Below, piece after piece: positions 9,870 to 18,747 of a stretch of DNA of 64,000 nt. The notes beneath the pieces were generated by a model. It was not told where the DNA came from, searched no databases, and saw nothing but the letters and a program-made list of their open reading frames with translations. Every line of letters begins with the position of its first letter. Within the stretch, counting starts at the first letter, position 1. Position numbers and translations under genes: made by a program. Location: assembly GCF_001050475.1 (NCBI RefSeq), contig NZ_CP012034.1, positions 186,001 through 250,000 on the forward strand, given 5' to 3'. Source of the DNA: Companilactobacillus ginsenosidimutans (lineage in GTDB: Bacteria; Bacillota; Bacilli; Lactobacillales; Lactobacillaceae).

Positions 9870-10586
9870 ATGAAAAATATTGTAATTGACAAAGAATTTT
9901 GGGACTTATTTCCACAAGGACAAATTAGTATTTTAAGGTTGGAAGGCATCGATAACCACGTTAATGAAGATGATGATCCATATTTTCAAAAGTTATTAGA
10001 CGATGCTACTGAAGAATCTAAGAAGTTTTTGACGGATGAAACATTCCGATTGAATCCGGTTATAGATCAATGGCGTGAGGCGCTTCGTAAATTTAAGACA
10101 AAGAAGGGTGCTCGTTCCTCGATTGAAGCTCTACTAAAGAGAGTTTCCCAAGGTAAAACATTTTCACCAATTAATCCGTTAGTGGACATATACAACAGTG
10201 TTTCTTTGAAATACGCTATGCCTTGCGGTGGTGAGAACGTTGATAAAATGGATGGTGATTTACATCTTGGCATGGCAAAAGGGGGCGAAGGTTTTCGTCC
10301 ACTTGGTGACGACGAGGATTCTCCAGCACTTGAAGGCGAGATTATTTATTACGATAAGACTGGCGCTGTTTGTCGCTGTATGAACTGGCGTGAGGCTCAA
10401 CGTACGATGTTAACTGAAGATACTACTAATGCAGTCATGGTAATTGAAGGAATTAATGACGAACAAGCTAAACGTGCTGATGAAGCTGTCATTGAATTAA
10501 AAAATCTATGCAAAGATTACTTCAAAGTTGATGGTGAAATTGGTAAACTTACTATAGATAATGCAACTGAAATAATTGAAAAATAA
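9870..10586 (+). CDS. B3/4 domain protein
   Basis: The 238-residue protein matches free-standing B3/B4 domains, which also occur in the phenylalanyl-tRNA synthetase beta chain and are linked to editing or binding of amino acids. Typical pieces are WREALRKFKTKKGARSSIEALLKR, INPLVDIYNSVSLKYAMPCGG and GEIIYYDKTGAVCRCMNWRE. The start taken is ATG 9870, which has TGGAGA before it; an upstream ATG at 9858 overlaps the previous stop. It ends the MarR operon and is followed by a terminator. A role in trans-editing of mischarged tRNA, or in binding an amino acid analogue, is an inference from the domain. Confidence 0.82.
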   Translation: MKNIVIDKEFWDLFPQGQISILRLEGIDNHVNEDDDPYFQKLLDDATEESKKFLTDETFRLNPVIDQWREALRKFKTKKGARSSIEALLKRVSQGKTFSPINPLVDIYNSVSLKYAMPCGGENVDKMDGDLHLGMAKGGEGFRPLGDDEDSPALEGEIIYYDKTGAVCRCMNWREAQRTMLTEDTTNAVMVIEGINDEQAKRADEAVIELKNLCKDYFKVDGEIGKLTIDNATEIIEK

Positions 10587-10603
10587 TAATAACAAATAAC
10601 GAA

Positions 10604-10638
10604 AATAACGTATCTGAACGATACGTTATTTTTTTGAG
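10604..10638 (+). terminator. Terminator of the MarR operon
   Basis: An 11-bp perfect stem AATAACGTATC / GATACGTTATT with loop TGAAC is followed by a T run. Confidence 0.88.
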
Positions 10639-10785
10639 AAGAGTTATATTCTTTTATTGCATTATGTATTTTAGACACGCTTAATAAATATATTCAAATA
10701 TAGCAAACTTTAATAGCAGAAAAATGACTAAACTAGATAGTTATCTTCCTAAGCTATTGTATAATGATTACAAGGAGATGAGGGT

Positions 10786-12159
10786 ATGAGCCAGACACCA
10801 TATACTTTTCAGGACACTGACGCATTTAAAAGCACTGAGCAATTAATTATTAAGGGGCGTTTCTTTGCCACCACTGTCTCAGATGCCTTTAATCAATTTG
10901 AGCCAAAGAAAAGAAATATCCACAAGATTTTGAACATCAAGAACAAATTATTGGTACCAGAATTGCTAGCTGTAAAAAGAGAGCGAATGTCCGGTTCTTT
11001 ATTTGCGTTCTTACGAGGAACAGTTGATGTGATGCATTATGACATGTCACGTCATGAAAATAGTGGTATCAAAGTTTTAGTTGGTGGGGATGCCCATATT
11101 GGAAACTTTGGTTTTTATGGTTCATCAGAAGGTCAATTATTATTCGACATGAATGATTTTGATGAGGCTCATCTTGGCCACTGGGAATATGATTTGAAGC
11201 GACTACTAGTCAGTGCACTTTTAGTATCAAGAGATCATGGTTTTGACGAAAGTGATATCCAGGAATTTTTGTTGGATGTCGTTGATACTTATTTCGATAC
11301 ACTAAAACACATGACAAAAATTTCCGAAATGAAACGTTTTATTTTACCAAATACGCTCCAAAATATTACCGAAATCTTTGGTAAATTAAAAGATAATGAA
11401 GAGTACTTCCAAGAGTCCTTTAATAAGGTGATTGCAAAAAGTATTAAAAAGGCTCAAAAGAGTAACTCAAAATTAGTCATTGAGAAGTATACCGAGCTTA
11501 ATGACGCCGGGGAACGTCGTTTTGTTGAGAACAAACCTGTAACACAACACATCAGTGAGAAGGACTTCAAGAATGTTGTTGATGGCTTTAAGAGTTACAA
11601 GAAGAATGCACGTAGTGATGTTAGATTATTTCTTGAGGATTTTAATATCATTGACGTTGTTCGCCACAGTGTTGGAGTAGGTAGCGTAGGTACTCTATGT
11701 TATTTGATTTTACTTCAGGATTTAGATTCAAACTACTTGGTACTTCAAGCAAAACAGGCTCTACCAATTTACAATAATGATGAGTTGTATTCTGACAAGG
11801 ACGTTAGTCAGGGACAAAATATTGTAGACAGTCAGTTGATCTTGCAAAGTGCATCTGATCCATTTTTGGGTGCCTTCGATACGAAGAAGTACAGTTTCTA
11901 CATGCGTCAATTCAAGGATATGAAGTCTTCAATTAATTTAGATAAATTGGATTTTGAATCTTTCAAAGACTATGTAAAAGTTTGTGTCATCTTGTTAGCC
12001 AGAGCACATTCACATTCACCAAACTTTCCACTAATTATTGGTTTTGGAGAAGAATATGCAGATATTGCTAATTCGCTTATGAATTTTACCAATAGTTATG
12101 TTAAACAAGTGGAATATGATTTTGAGTCTTTCGAAAAGGATCTAAGAGATGAAAAGTAA
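10786..12159 (+). CDS. DUF2252 family protein (kinase-like)
   Basis: The 457-residue protein belongs to the DUF2252 family. Diagnostic parts are RERMSGSLFAFLRGTVDVMHYDM near residue 65, GGDAHIGNFGFYGSS near residue 103 and FDMNDFDEAHLGHWEYDLKR near residue 120. The GDAHxGNFG and DMNDFDE blocks resemble the catalytic HGDxHxxN and metal DxD segments of aminoglycoside phosphotransferase-like kinases, so a phosphotransfer activity is plausible but unproven. The ATG at 10786 follows GGAGATGAGGG, and an extended -10 (TTGTATAAT) is at 10757-10765. The gene overlaps ppk by 11 bp, so the two are probably translationally coupled and act in the same process. Confidence 0.88.
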   Translation: MSQTPYTFQDTDAFKSTEQLIIKGRFFATTVSDAFNQFEPKKRNIHKILNIKNKLLVPELLAVKRERMSGSLFAFLRGTVDVMHYDMSRHENSGIKVLVGGDAHIGNFGFYGSSEGQLLFDMNDFDEAHLGHWEYDLKRLLVSALLVSRDHGFDESDIQEFLLDVVDTYFDTLKHMTKISEMKRFILPNTLQNITEIFGKLKDNEEYFQESFNKVIAKSIKKAQKSNSKLVIEKYTELNDAGERRFVENKPVTQHISEKDFKNVVDGFKSYKKNARSDVRLFLEDFNIIDVVRHSVGVGSVGTLCYLILLQDLDSNYLVLQAKQALPIYNNDELYSDKDVSQGQNIVDSQLILQSASDPFLGAFDTKKYSFYMRQFKDMKSSINLDKLDFESFKDYVKVCVILLARAHSHSPNFPLIIGFGEEYADIANSLMNFTNSYVKQVEYDFESFEKDLRDEK

Positions 12160-14146
12160 ATATTATAATAGGGATTTAAGTTGGTTATTGTTTGATAATC
12201 GAGTAATCGATCAAGCATACAATCCCAACGTACCAATCCTTGAAAAGCTAAGGTTTTTATCAATTGCGACGAACAACCTTGATGAATTTTTCCGAGTTCG
12301 TATGCACAACATCCATAGCATGATTGGTAGCAAGAAAATTGAAAAAAGAACGGGGTTAACCGGCACGGAGGTTCTGAGTTTAGTACACGAATTCAATATC
12401 CGCAATCTTACCAAACAATATGAAGCTTATTCATTATTGCTTGAAAAATGTAAAGATAAGAATATTTTTGAAGTTATGAAATTTGAAGACCTCAGTGATT
12501 TTGAGAAACAATATGTTACGGATTATTATCGCGAGAATATTGCAGATGAGTTAGTTGTTGAAAACTTTTCTAACTTACATAAATTCCGTCACAATTTAAA
12601 TATTTTGATGCAGTCACAAGGTCACACTTATACGTTCCCAATTCCAGACGAATTTGATCGACTAGTTGCTACTGGTGTCGACAATCATTATATCTTGCTT
12701 GAAGATGTGATTTTAAATGTCGCTGAAGATATTTTTCGCAAGTATGATGTTCTGAAGTGCTATGTTTTTAGAGTTACATATGACAAGAATAAGAAATATG
12801 ACTTCTTAGACGAGCAGTTAACGGATGCTGAATATTTGAAGAAAATGACTGAGTACTTAAATGCTCGTGATCCTCGTAAGATTACTCGAGTTGAGTTTAT
12901 GTGTGATGGACCACGTGGTAGAAGTTATTTTGCTCAATTATTTGAAATCAGCAAGAAAAGTGTCTACAAGATTCCTGGTCCAGTTGATCTGAAATATTTG
13001 GATGGATTATTCAAACGTTACAAGAATCGAGCTAATTTGATTTTCCCTCCATTCAGACAACGTCAGTGGAAGGACTCAAAGAATATTCTTGAATACTTGG
13101 ATAAAACTCCAATGTTGCTCGAATATCCTTATGACTCTTACAAAACTTATTTAAATTATCTGGAAACCGCGGTCAATGATCCAAAGACCACTGATATTTC
13201 TATGACGATTTACCGGACCGAGAAGAACTCTCAATTAGTCAAGTTACTTCAAAAAGCTGCAGCTAAGGGTATTAACGTTACAGCTGTCGTTGAATTGAGA
13301 GCTAGATTTGATGAAGAACATAATTTACTTGTTTCGGAACTTTTGAAGTCAGCCGGAGTTCATGTTCTCTATGGTGACCGTTTAAACAAGGTTCACTCAA
13401 AAGTTTGTCTAGTGCTTCAAGGCGCTAATGATGTTGGATATGTTCAAATTGGAACGGGTAACTATAATGGAGTGACGGCAAATATTTTCTCAGATATTGC
13501 ATACTTCACTAGTGATCCAACCTATGTTAATGATGCAGCTAACTTCTTTGAACGATTAGAAACGCATAAAGAAGTAGATTATGATTTATTCGTAACTTCA
13601 CCTAATCAATTGAAACCGATGATTTTGAATAATATCAAACGCGCTACAAAAGAATATTTGCGTGTCGGTAAGGGTGAAGTATTTATGAAGGTTAATGGCT
13701 TGACCGACATCGATATCATAAATGCAATTTATAGCGCAGCTCGATTAGGATTGCCATTTAGATTAATTGTCAGAGGTCCATGTTCATTGAAGCTTGGTCT
13801 ATGTGGTGAAAAAGAAGACATCGTTGTAAAAAGTATTGTTGGTGAATTATTGGAACACAGTCGTATTTTCAAGTTCCAATATGGCGACAGTCAGACCGAT
13901 GTTTGGATTTCTTCAGCGGATATGATGACTAGAAATCTTGATCGAAGGGTCGAAGTAGCCGTGCCAATTGTTGATAAAAAGTCTAAAGAAAAACTGCTTA
14001 AGATTATTAAAATGTACCAACGCGATACTGAAAATTCGTATTACTTAAATAGTAATGGTGAATATTTCAAGAAACGTAAGACATTTGGTATTTCAGCTCA
14101 ACAAACATGGTTGAAACGACTTAAGTGGAGCAAATATTCTAAATAG
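12149..14146 (+). CDS. ppk1: Polyphosphate kinase 1
   Basis: Reversibly makes polyphosphate from ATP. The 665-residue product has the four-part PPK1 layout: an N-terminal domain beginning YYNRDLSWLLFDNRVIDQA, a head domain, and two phospholipase-D-like catalytic halves. The autophosphorylated His corresponds to His416 in NKVHSKVCLV, and the second active-site His is His570 in GELLEHSRIF. GTGNYNGVTA and RNLDRRVEVAVPI are also typical. It starts inside the end of the DUF2252 gene and is the last gene of this two-gene unit, followed by a terminator. No ppx exopolyphosphatase is next to it. Confidence 0.95.
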   Translation: MKSKYYNRDLSWLLFDNRVIDQAYNPNVPILEKLRFLSIATNNLDEFFRVRMHNIHSMIGSKKIEKRTGLTGTEVLSLVHEFNIRNLTKQYEAYSLLLEKCKDKNIFEVMKFEDLSDFEKQYVTDYYRENIADELVVENFSNLHKFRHNLNILMQSQGHTYTFPIPDEFDRLVATGVDNHYILLEDVILNVAEDIFRKYDVLKCYVFRVTYDKNKKYDFLDEQLTDAEYLKKMTEYLNARDPRKITRVEFMCDGPRGRSYFAQLFEISKKSVYKIPGPVDLKYLDGLFKRYKNRANLIFPPFRQRQWKDSKNILEYLDKTPMLLEYPYDSYKTYLNYLETAVNDPKTTDISMTIYRTEKNSQLVKLLQKAAAKGINVTAVVELRARFDEEHNLLVSELLKSAGVHVLYGDRLNKVHSKVCLVLQGANDVGYVQIGTGNYNGVTANIFSDIAYFTSDPTYVNDAANFFERLETHKEVDYDLFVTSPNQLKPMILNNIKRATKEYLRVGKGEVFMKVNGLTDIDIINAIYSAARLGLPFRLIVRGPCSLKLGLCGEKEDIVVKSIVGELLEHSRIFKFQYGDSQTDVWISSADMMTRNLDRRVEVAVPIVDKKSKEKLLKIIKMYQRDTENSYYLNSNGEYFKKRKTFGISAQQTWLKRLKWSKYSK

Positions 14147-14156
14147 TTTTAAAAAT

Positions 14157-14189
14157 GAAGAGCCGAGAAAAATTCTCAGCTCTTTTTGT
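14157..14189 (+). terminator. Terminator after ppk1
   Basis: Hairpin AGAGCCGAGAA / TTCTCAGCTCT (one mismatch) is followed by five T, just after the ppk1 stop. Confidence 0.8.
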
Positions 14190-14257
14190 TGCTTATTATT
14201 CGCTTTATTTAGTTGAATAGAACTAATATAAAAGTATTAATGAAAGGAAGCTTACAA

Positions 14258-15211
14258 ATGAAACAGGTAAATATTGGAAACACAAATTGGAAAACTTCAG
14301 CCGTTGCTCTCGGAATCATGAGAATGGAAGCTTTGTCTGTCGAAGATGCTACAAAGTCCCTAAATACAGCATTTGATTCTGGAATTAATTATATTGATTC
14401 CGCAGATATATATGGAATGGGTAATTCAGAAAAAGTATTCGGTGAGGCATTGAAGAAATCTGATGTATCACGTGATAAATTATTTATCCAGTCTAAAGGT
14501 GGAATTGTTTTTGATCCTGAAAGAAGTCATGGAAGTTTTGTTTTTGGCAAAAGATATGATTTTGGTAAGAAACATATTCTAGAGGCAGTTGATGGTATTT
14601 TGGAAAGAATGCAAGTTGACTACCTAGACGCGTTTCTTCTTCATCGCCCAGATCCCTTAATGGAACCTGAAGAAGTGGCTGAAGCTTTTGATGAATTGCA
14701 GACTGCCGGAAAAGTAAGACACTTTGGAGTATCAAACTTTAATCCACAACAATTTGAATTTTTGCAAGAGAACCTTGACCAGAAATTGTTAATCAATCAA
14801 TTACAATTTAGTATCATGCACACTGGAATGGTTGATTCAGGAATTCATGCAAACATGACTGATGAACGTTCGATTGATCATGACGGTGGTATTCTTGAGT
14901 ATTCAAGACGTAAGGGCATCACAATTCAAACGTGGTCACCATTCCAATATGGTATGTTTGAAGGAACATTTATCGGCAATGACAAATTCCCTGAGCTTAA
15001 CAAAAAGCTAGATGAATTGGCCAATAAGTATGGTGTCAGCAAGAATGGTATTGCTGCAGCGTGGATTTTGAGACATCCAGCTAATATGCAAGTTATCATT
15101 GGTACTATGAATCCAGAGCACATCGTTGATAGCGCCAAGGGTGCTGATGTAGAACTCACAAAGCAAGAATGGTACGACGTATACTTTGCAGCAGGTAATA
15201 CATTGCCATAA
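14258..15211 (+). CDS. Aldo/keto reductase
   Basis: This NADPH-dependent oxidoreductase with a TIM barrel fold has 317 residues. The catalytic tetrad is recognisable: Asp and Tyr in YIDSADIYGMGNSE, Lys in IQSKGGIV and His in AFLLHRPDPLM. GVSNFNPQQFEFLQ and the C-terminal IIGTMNPEHI, for cofactor phosphate, are typical of the YcsN/YdhF-like branch. The start chosen is ATG 14258 with AAGGAAG eight bases before it; an upstream TTG at 14213 lacks a site. It is a single gene between two terminators. The physiological substrate is unknown. Confidence 0.9.
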   Translation: MKQVNIGNTNWKTSAVALGIMRMEALSVEDATKSLNTAFDSGINYIDSADIYGMGNSEKVFGEALKKSDVSRDKLFIQSKGGIVFDPERSHGSFVFGKRYDFGKKHILEAVDGILERMQVDYLDAFLLHRPDPLMEPEEVAEAFDELQTAGKVRHFGVSNFNPQQFEFLQENLDQKLLINQLQFSIMHTGMVDSGIHANMTDERSIDHDGGILEYSRRKGITIQTWSPFQYGMFEGTFIGNDKFPELNKKLDELANKYGVSKNGIAAAWILRHPANMQVIIGTMNPEHIVDSAKGADVELTKQEWYDVYFAAGNTLP

Positions 15212-15246
15212 CAAAAAAGATTATCCGTTTGGATAATCTTTTTTTG
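15212..15246. terminator. Bidirectional terminator between convergent genes
   Basis: The perfect stem AAAAGATTATCC / GGATAATCTTTT with loop GTTT is flanked by A on the left and T on the right, so it can end both the reductase and the leftward transporter transcript. Confidence 0.88.
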
Positions 15247-15255
15247 ACGGCGAAA

Positions 15256-15870
15256 CTATTTTTTTAATCCATTTTGCAATGATTCCCAGCCCTCAGTTGC
15301 GATAAAGTATACCAATACTAGTGCAGCTACGGAGTCGATCCGCCAAAGTCCAAATAGTGCTGTTACAATGACTCCCACCAAAACTGTGGCCGCCATGTAA
15401 GCACATGTTATATTACACATACCATCTTCAATTAATGCTTCCGAATTAATTTGTTTACCAAGGCTACGTTTTTTCAAAGTAAGAATTGGCATTAATATTA
15501 CAGAAGCGATTGCAATTAACATCCCGGGAATACTGGTGTCAGCTACTTGATGATTGATTAAGTTGTAAATTGAAACGGAAACAACATAAACTGATAATAG
15601 TAGTAATACAGAGCCGACGATTAAGGATGAAATTCGCTCGGTTTTTTCTATTTCCTCTTTGGAAGCATGATTGGCTTCTTTTCTCAGTCGCCAAATTAAT
15701 GTACTTCCGGCAATGATTTCTAAAAAGCTATCCATTCCAAATGCAATTAGCAAGATTGAACCGGCAGCTATTCCTGATGAGAATCCAACTGCAAATTCAA
15801 ATGCCATCCATGCAGTTGAAAAATATTCGATGCGCAAACTGCGACTGATAAGTGTGGGGTTATTCACCAT
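15256..15870 (-). CDS. Cation diffusion facilitator-type transporter, short form
   Basis: The 204-residue membrane protein resembles the transmembrane part of cation diffusion facilitators, which export Zn, Co, Fe or Mn by proton exchange. About six hydrophobic segments are visible. FGMDSFLEIIAGSTLIW and the late WRIDSVAALVLVYFIATEG supply the paired acidic residues in segments 2 and 5 expected to hold metal. The usual cytoplasmic domain of about 90 residues is absent. The ATG at 15870 has GAGAGG upstream and overlaps the end of the ArsR-type regulator gene by 11 bp, so it is transcribed with it. The zinc-type sensor next door supports a role in metal efflux. Confidence 0.82.
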   Translation of the reverse strand: MVNNPTLISRSLRIEYFSTAWMAFEFAVGFSSGIAAGSILLIAFGMDSFLEIIAGSTLIWRLRKEANHASKEEIEKTERISSLIVGSVLLLLSVYVVSVSIYNLINHQVADTSIPGMLIAIASVILMPILTLKKRSLGKQINSEALIEDGMCNITCAYMAATVLVGVIVTALFGLWRIDSVAALVLVYFIATEGWESLQNGLKK

Positions 15871-16186
15871 GTTTTTTACCTCTCATGACGTGATCCGCAT
15901 GCTCTAGTGTTTCATTAATAACATCTAGAATATGTGGGTCATTTAATTTATAGTAATTGGATTTACCAATTCGATTCGTACTGACTAATTGATATTCTCT
16001 CAGCATTGCCAATTGGTGAGAAACTGCTGATTGTTCCATGCCGAGTAGTTCAACCAAGTCAGTGACACTCATTTCTTGTTGTTCTAGAACGTTTAACATT
16101 TGAAATCTTGTGGGGTTGTTCAAGACCTTCATGATTTTCTGGGATTCAACCAATAAGTCCTGATTAATTAATTTAACATTGTCCAA
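15860..16186 (-). CDS. ArsR/SmtB-family metal sensor, CzrA-like
   Basis: The 108-residue winged-helix repressor has the DNA-binding segment VTDLVELLGMEQSAVSHQLAMLRE. The C-terminal helix holds the alpha-5 metal motif D-x-H-x10-H-x2-H: Asp83, His85, His96 and His99 in DPHILDVINETLEHADH. In CzrA and SmtB this site binds Zn or Co and releases the protein from DNA. The alpha-3 CxC motif for arsenic, cadmium or lead is absent. The start taken is TTG 16186, with GGAGG six bases before it. The transporter gene downstream overlaps it. An inverted-repeat operator lies 16 bp upstream of the start. Confidence 0.88.
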   Translation of the reverse strand: MDNVKLINQDLLVESQKIMKVLNNPTRFQMLNVLEQQEMSVTDLVELLGMEQSAVSHQLAMLREYQLVSTNRIGKSNYYKLNDPHILDVINETLEHADHVMRGKKHGE

Positions 16187-16201
16187 AACTAGCCTCCAGA
16201 A

Positions 16202-16239
16202 CATATGATGTAAATATCATATGAATACATTATCATATG
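16202..16239. promoter_or_regulatory. Operator with three CATATGAT half-sites
   Basis: CATATGAT at 16202-16209 and its complement ATCATATG at 16216-16223 form a perfect 8-6-8 inverted repeat. A further ATCATATG lies at 16232-16239. Such AT-rich dyads are typical ArsR/SmtB targets, and the position just before the sensor gene fits self-repression. Confidence 0.75.
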
Positions 16240-16294
16240 TTTCGAAAATTTAAAACAGTTATCGCTTAATTTTTTTTCAAAGTTGATGTAAGCT

Positions 16295-16311
16295 AATTTT
16301 ACGTTAAAATT
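16295..16311. promoter_or_regulatory. Inverted repeat before the nitroreductase gene
   Basis: AATTTTACGTTAAAATT is a perfect 7-3-7 dyad ending 18 bp before the GTG start of the nitroreductase gene. It may bind a regulator, or it may be only an AT-rich promoter element. Confidence 0.35.
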
Positions 16312-16329
16312 TTGAAATGAGGAATAGCA

Positions 16330-17067
16330 GTGAATACAACCATTCATAACATGGAACAACACGTTTCGGTTCGTGATTTTAAAGATCAGGCGTTGAGTTC
16401 TGATACAAAACAACAATTATTGAGAGCAGCTCAAAGTGGTTCTTCATCAAACTTTGTGCAAGCTTTCTCTATAATAGAAGTATCTGATAAAGAAATTAAA
16501 AATGAAATTGCTGATATCACTAATAGTGCAGCTTATGTTAAAAAAACTGGTGTGTTTTATGTATTTGTTGCTGACTTGTACCGTCAATCAATCATGCTTC
16601 AAAATGCCGGGAAATCTCTTAAGGGGATTGAAAATATGGAGGCACTAACAGTTGCAACTGTCGATGCAACCATTGCGGGAGAGGATATGGCAGTTGCTGC
16701 TGAGTCGATGGATCTTGGGATTTGTTACATCGGTGGAGTTAGGAACGATGTCGCCCGAATTGCTGAACTTTTGAATTTACCCAAATACACATTTCCTGTC
16801 TTTGGTATGACAATCGGTATTCCTAACCATAAGAATCAAGTAAAACCTAGAATGCCACTCGAAAACCAAGTCAGTGTTAATAAATACGATGTCCATAAAT
16901 TTGCCGATATAGAAGGCTATGACAAGCAAATTGAGGAATACTATGCTAATCGCGATAGCAATGCTCAAGCAGCAAACTGGACGAGTAAGAATGTCAACTT
17001 CTTTGAAGAAGTTCGCCGTCCAGAGGTTGGTGAATTTCTTAAGAGACAGGGATTCGCATTAAAATAG
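16330..17067 (+). CDS. Oxygen-insensitive NADPH nitroreductase, NfsA-like
   Basis: This 245-residue flavoprotein reduces nitro or quinone compounds with NADPH. FMN-binding features are SVRDFKDQALSSDTKQQLL at the N terminus, AAQSGSSSNFVQAFSIIEV, and the central GEDMAVAAESMDLGICYIGG. The late KPRMPLENQV is typical of the NfsA group. The start is GTG 16330 with GAGGAA upstream. A GNAT acetyltransferase gene follows after 9 bp and probably shares the transcript. An AT-rich dyad lies in the promoter region. Confidence 0.87.
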   Translation: MNTTIHNMEQHVSVRDFKDQALSSDTKQQLLRAAQSGSSSNFVQAFSIIEVSDKEIKNEIADITNSAAYVKKTGVFYVFVADLYRQSIMLQNAGKSLKGIENMEALTVATVDATIAGEDMAVAAESMDLGICYIGGVRNDVARIAELLNLPKYTFPVFGMTIGIPNHKNQVKPRMPLENQVSVNKYDVHKFADIEGYDKQIEEYYANRDSNAQAANWTSKNVNFFEEVRRPEVGEFLKRQGFALK

Positions 17068-17076
17068 AGGTAATTT

Positions 17077-17559
17077 ATGAATTTTGAACAAGTAAAAATG
17101 AGTGATCTAAGAGAAATTATGGATATCGAACGTGCTGGATTTAATAAAGCAGAGGCAGGCACAGAGGAAAGTTATTCTCAACGGATTAAACAAATTCCCG
17201 ACAGCTTTCTAGTTGCTCGACAATATGGCAAACTTGTCGGATTCATCTGTGGACCAGTAACGAATGAAAGTCTGATAGAAGATTGGATGTACGAAGATGT
17301 TCCCCAGAATCCCAAAAACGGTGGTCATCAAATGATTTTAACAATTGCCGTCTCACCAGAGTCTCGTGGCCAGGGGATTGGCAGTAAATTGTTAGATGAA
17401 TTTGAGAAAAAGACAAAGCTTGCTGGACGTGTAAGTATCGCACTGACTTGTTTGCAAGATCGAATACCGTTTTACGAAAAGAATGGCTTTGTAAATAGAG
17501 GAATTGCAGATTCAAATCATGCAAACGAGACTTGGTATAATATGGAAAAATACATTTGA
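17077..17559 (+). CDS. GNAT N-acetyltransferase, arylalkylamine type
   Basis: The 160-residue GNAT enzyme has the acetyl-CoA loop SPESRGQGIGSKLLDEFEKK near residue 93 and IPFYEKNGFVNRGIADSNHANETWYNME at its end. This layout matches the bacterial arylalkylamine acetyltransferase-like group. It is 9 bp downstream of the nitroreductase gene with its own GAGG site. A weak hairpin with a T run follows. The substrate is unknown. Pairing with a nitroreductase suggests handling of aromatic or amine compounds, which is inference. Confidence 0.8.
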   Translation: MNFEQVKMSDLREIMDIERAGFNKAEAGTEESYSQRIKQIPDSFLVARQYGKLVGFICGPVTNESLIEDWMYEDVPQNPKNGGHQMILTIAVSPESRGQGIGSKLLDEFEKKTKLAGRVSIALTCLQDRIPFYEKNGFVNRGIADSNHANETWYNMEKYI

Positions 17560-17560
17560 T

Positions 17561-17592
17561 AGGTTGGCAATCATTGTCAGCCTTTTTGTTTG
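17561..17592 (+). terminator. Probable terminator after the acetyltransferase gene
   Basis: A hairpin GGTTGGCAA / TTGTCAGCC (G-T pairs allowed) is followed by five T. Confidence 0.55.
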
Positions 17593-17741
17593 CCAATTTG
17601 TTCAATTATTTTTTGTGTCATTAGCGTAAAACTGTATTTGTTGAGAAAGTTTTAATTGTAATCGAATTCATAGATACATCAGTAACAAATAACTATATAA
17701 TGAATACATGACTTTTTAGATTTTAAGATATGGGGAAAATT

Positions 17742-18731
17742 ATGAGTAAAAAAATTGATTACGCAATTTGGGGTGTCTGCACACTTTTTCTTGTTCTAGC
17801 AATTGTTGTCGTTTCATTATTCAACGGCAAAAATGGACAAGTTGAATATAAGACTTACACAGTACAATCCCGCGAGGAACAATATTACAGTGGTATAGTT
17901 TCACCTGACGAGAAACAAAGTGTCAGCGACAAGCCATTGAGTCAAGAGACACTGACTTCACAGCCAATGAAAAATGGTCAAAAAGTTACAAAGGGACAAA
18001 CTATCTTTACATTTAACAAAGATATGTCAGCTCAAATCAGTGCTGTTAATGCTGAAATTCAACAACTAACAGCAACAAACGCATCACTTCAAAGTGCTAG
18101 TTCAACTAGCTCAATGAGTTCTAGTTCACTTAGTTCTGATGGTTTAACTGACTCAACTGATACAACTCCAATGCCTGTAAGTACTGGCACAGATAACAGT
18201 GCACAAATTGCTTCAAACAACTCTCAAATCAGTAGTGATCAAAGTAAATTGGCTGAATTGAATGCTGAAGCTAACCGTACAGTTACAGCTCCAATTTCTG
18301 GTACCTTAATTAAAGATTCACAAGGCAACTACGCCGTCTATGGCAAACCAGTTATTTTGGGTAACGTTAATGAATTTGAATTGACATCAGTCAAAAACAA
18401 TGACGATGTCCAAGTATTCAAGAATAACGGTAGCAAGATGTATGGAACAGTTACAGGTGTTGATAAAGCACCATATACTTCTACCTCATCAGTTTCCTAC
18501 TATCACTTTGAAGTTACATCTGATCAAAACCTAACATTTGGTATGCACGTTCAAATTAAGGGTACTTCAAAGGGATATAAGATTCCTAAGGATGCCGTAC
18601 ATGACGAAGATTATGTTTTAGTATTGAATGGCGATGTTAGAAAGAAAGTTTATCTCGATTTGAATAAGAGTGGAGATTTCTATTACACACATTCTGGTAT
18701 TAAAGCCGGACAGAAACTCGTCTTAAGATAG
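17742..18731 (+). CDS. MacA/HlyD-like adaptor subunit of an ABC exporter
   Basis: The 329-residue protein has one N-terminal membrane segment (YAIWGVCTLFLVLAIVVVSL) and an extracytoplasmic part. A lipoyl-like half (QPMKNGQKVTKGQTIFTF) is separated from its partner half (NRTVTAPISGTLIKD) by a helical, serine-rich insertion of about 100 residues. A beta-barrel region follows, with HVQIKGTSKGYKIPKDAV. This is the membrane-fusion-protein layout. The start at 17742 has GGGGA upstream. The ABC ATPase and permease genes follow at once, so it acts as the adaptor of a tripartite-like exporter. The cargo may be a peptide or a drug. A TATAAT at 17696-17701 is a candidate -10. Confidence 0.88.
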   Translation: MSKKIDYAIWGVCTLFLVLAIVVVSLFNGKNGQVEYKTYTVQSREEQYYSGIVSPDEKQSVSDKPLSQETLTSQPMKNGQKVTKGQTIFTFNKDMSAQISAVNAEIQQLTATNASLQSASSTSSMSSSSLSSDGLTDSTDTTPMPVSTGTDNSAQIASNNSQISSDQSKLAELNAEANRTVTAPISGTLIKDSQGNYAVYGKPVILGNVNEFELTSVKNNDDVQVFKNNGSKMYGTVTGVDKAPYTSTSSVSYYHFEVTSDQNLTFGMHVQIKGTSKGYKIPKDAVHDEDYVLVLNGDVRKKVYLDLNKSGDFYYTHSGIKAGQKLVLR

Positions 18732-18747
18732 AAGTGGGGGAGAATCT

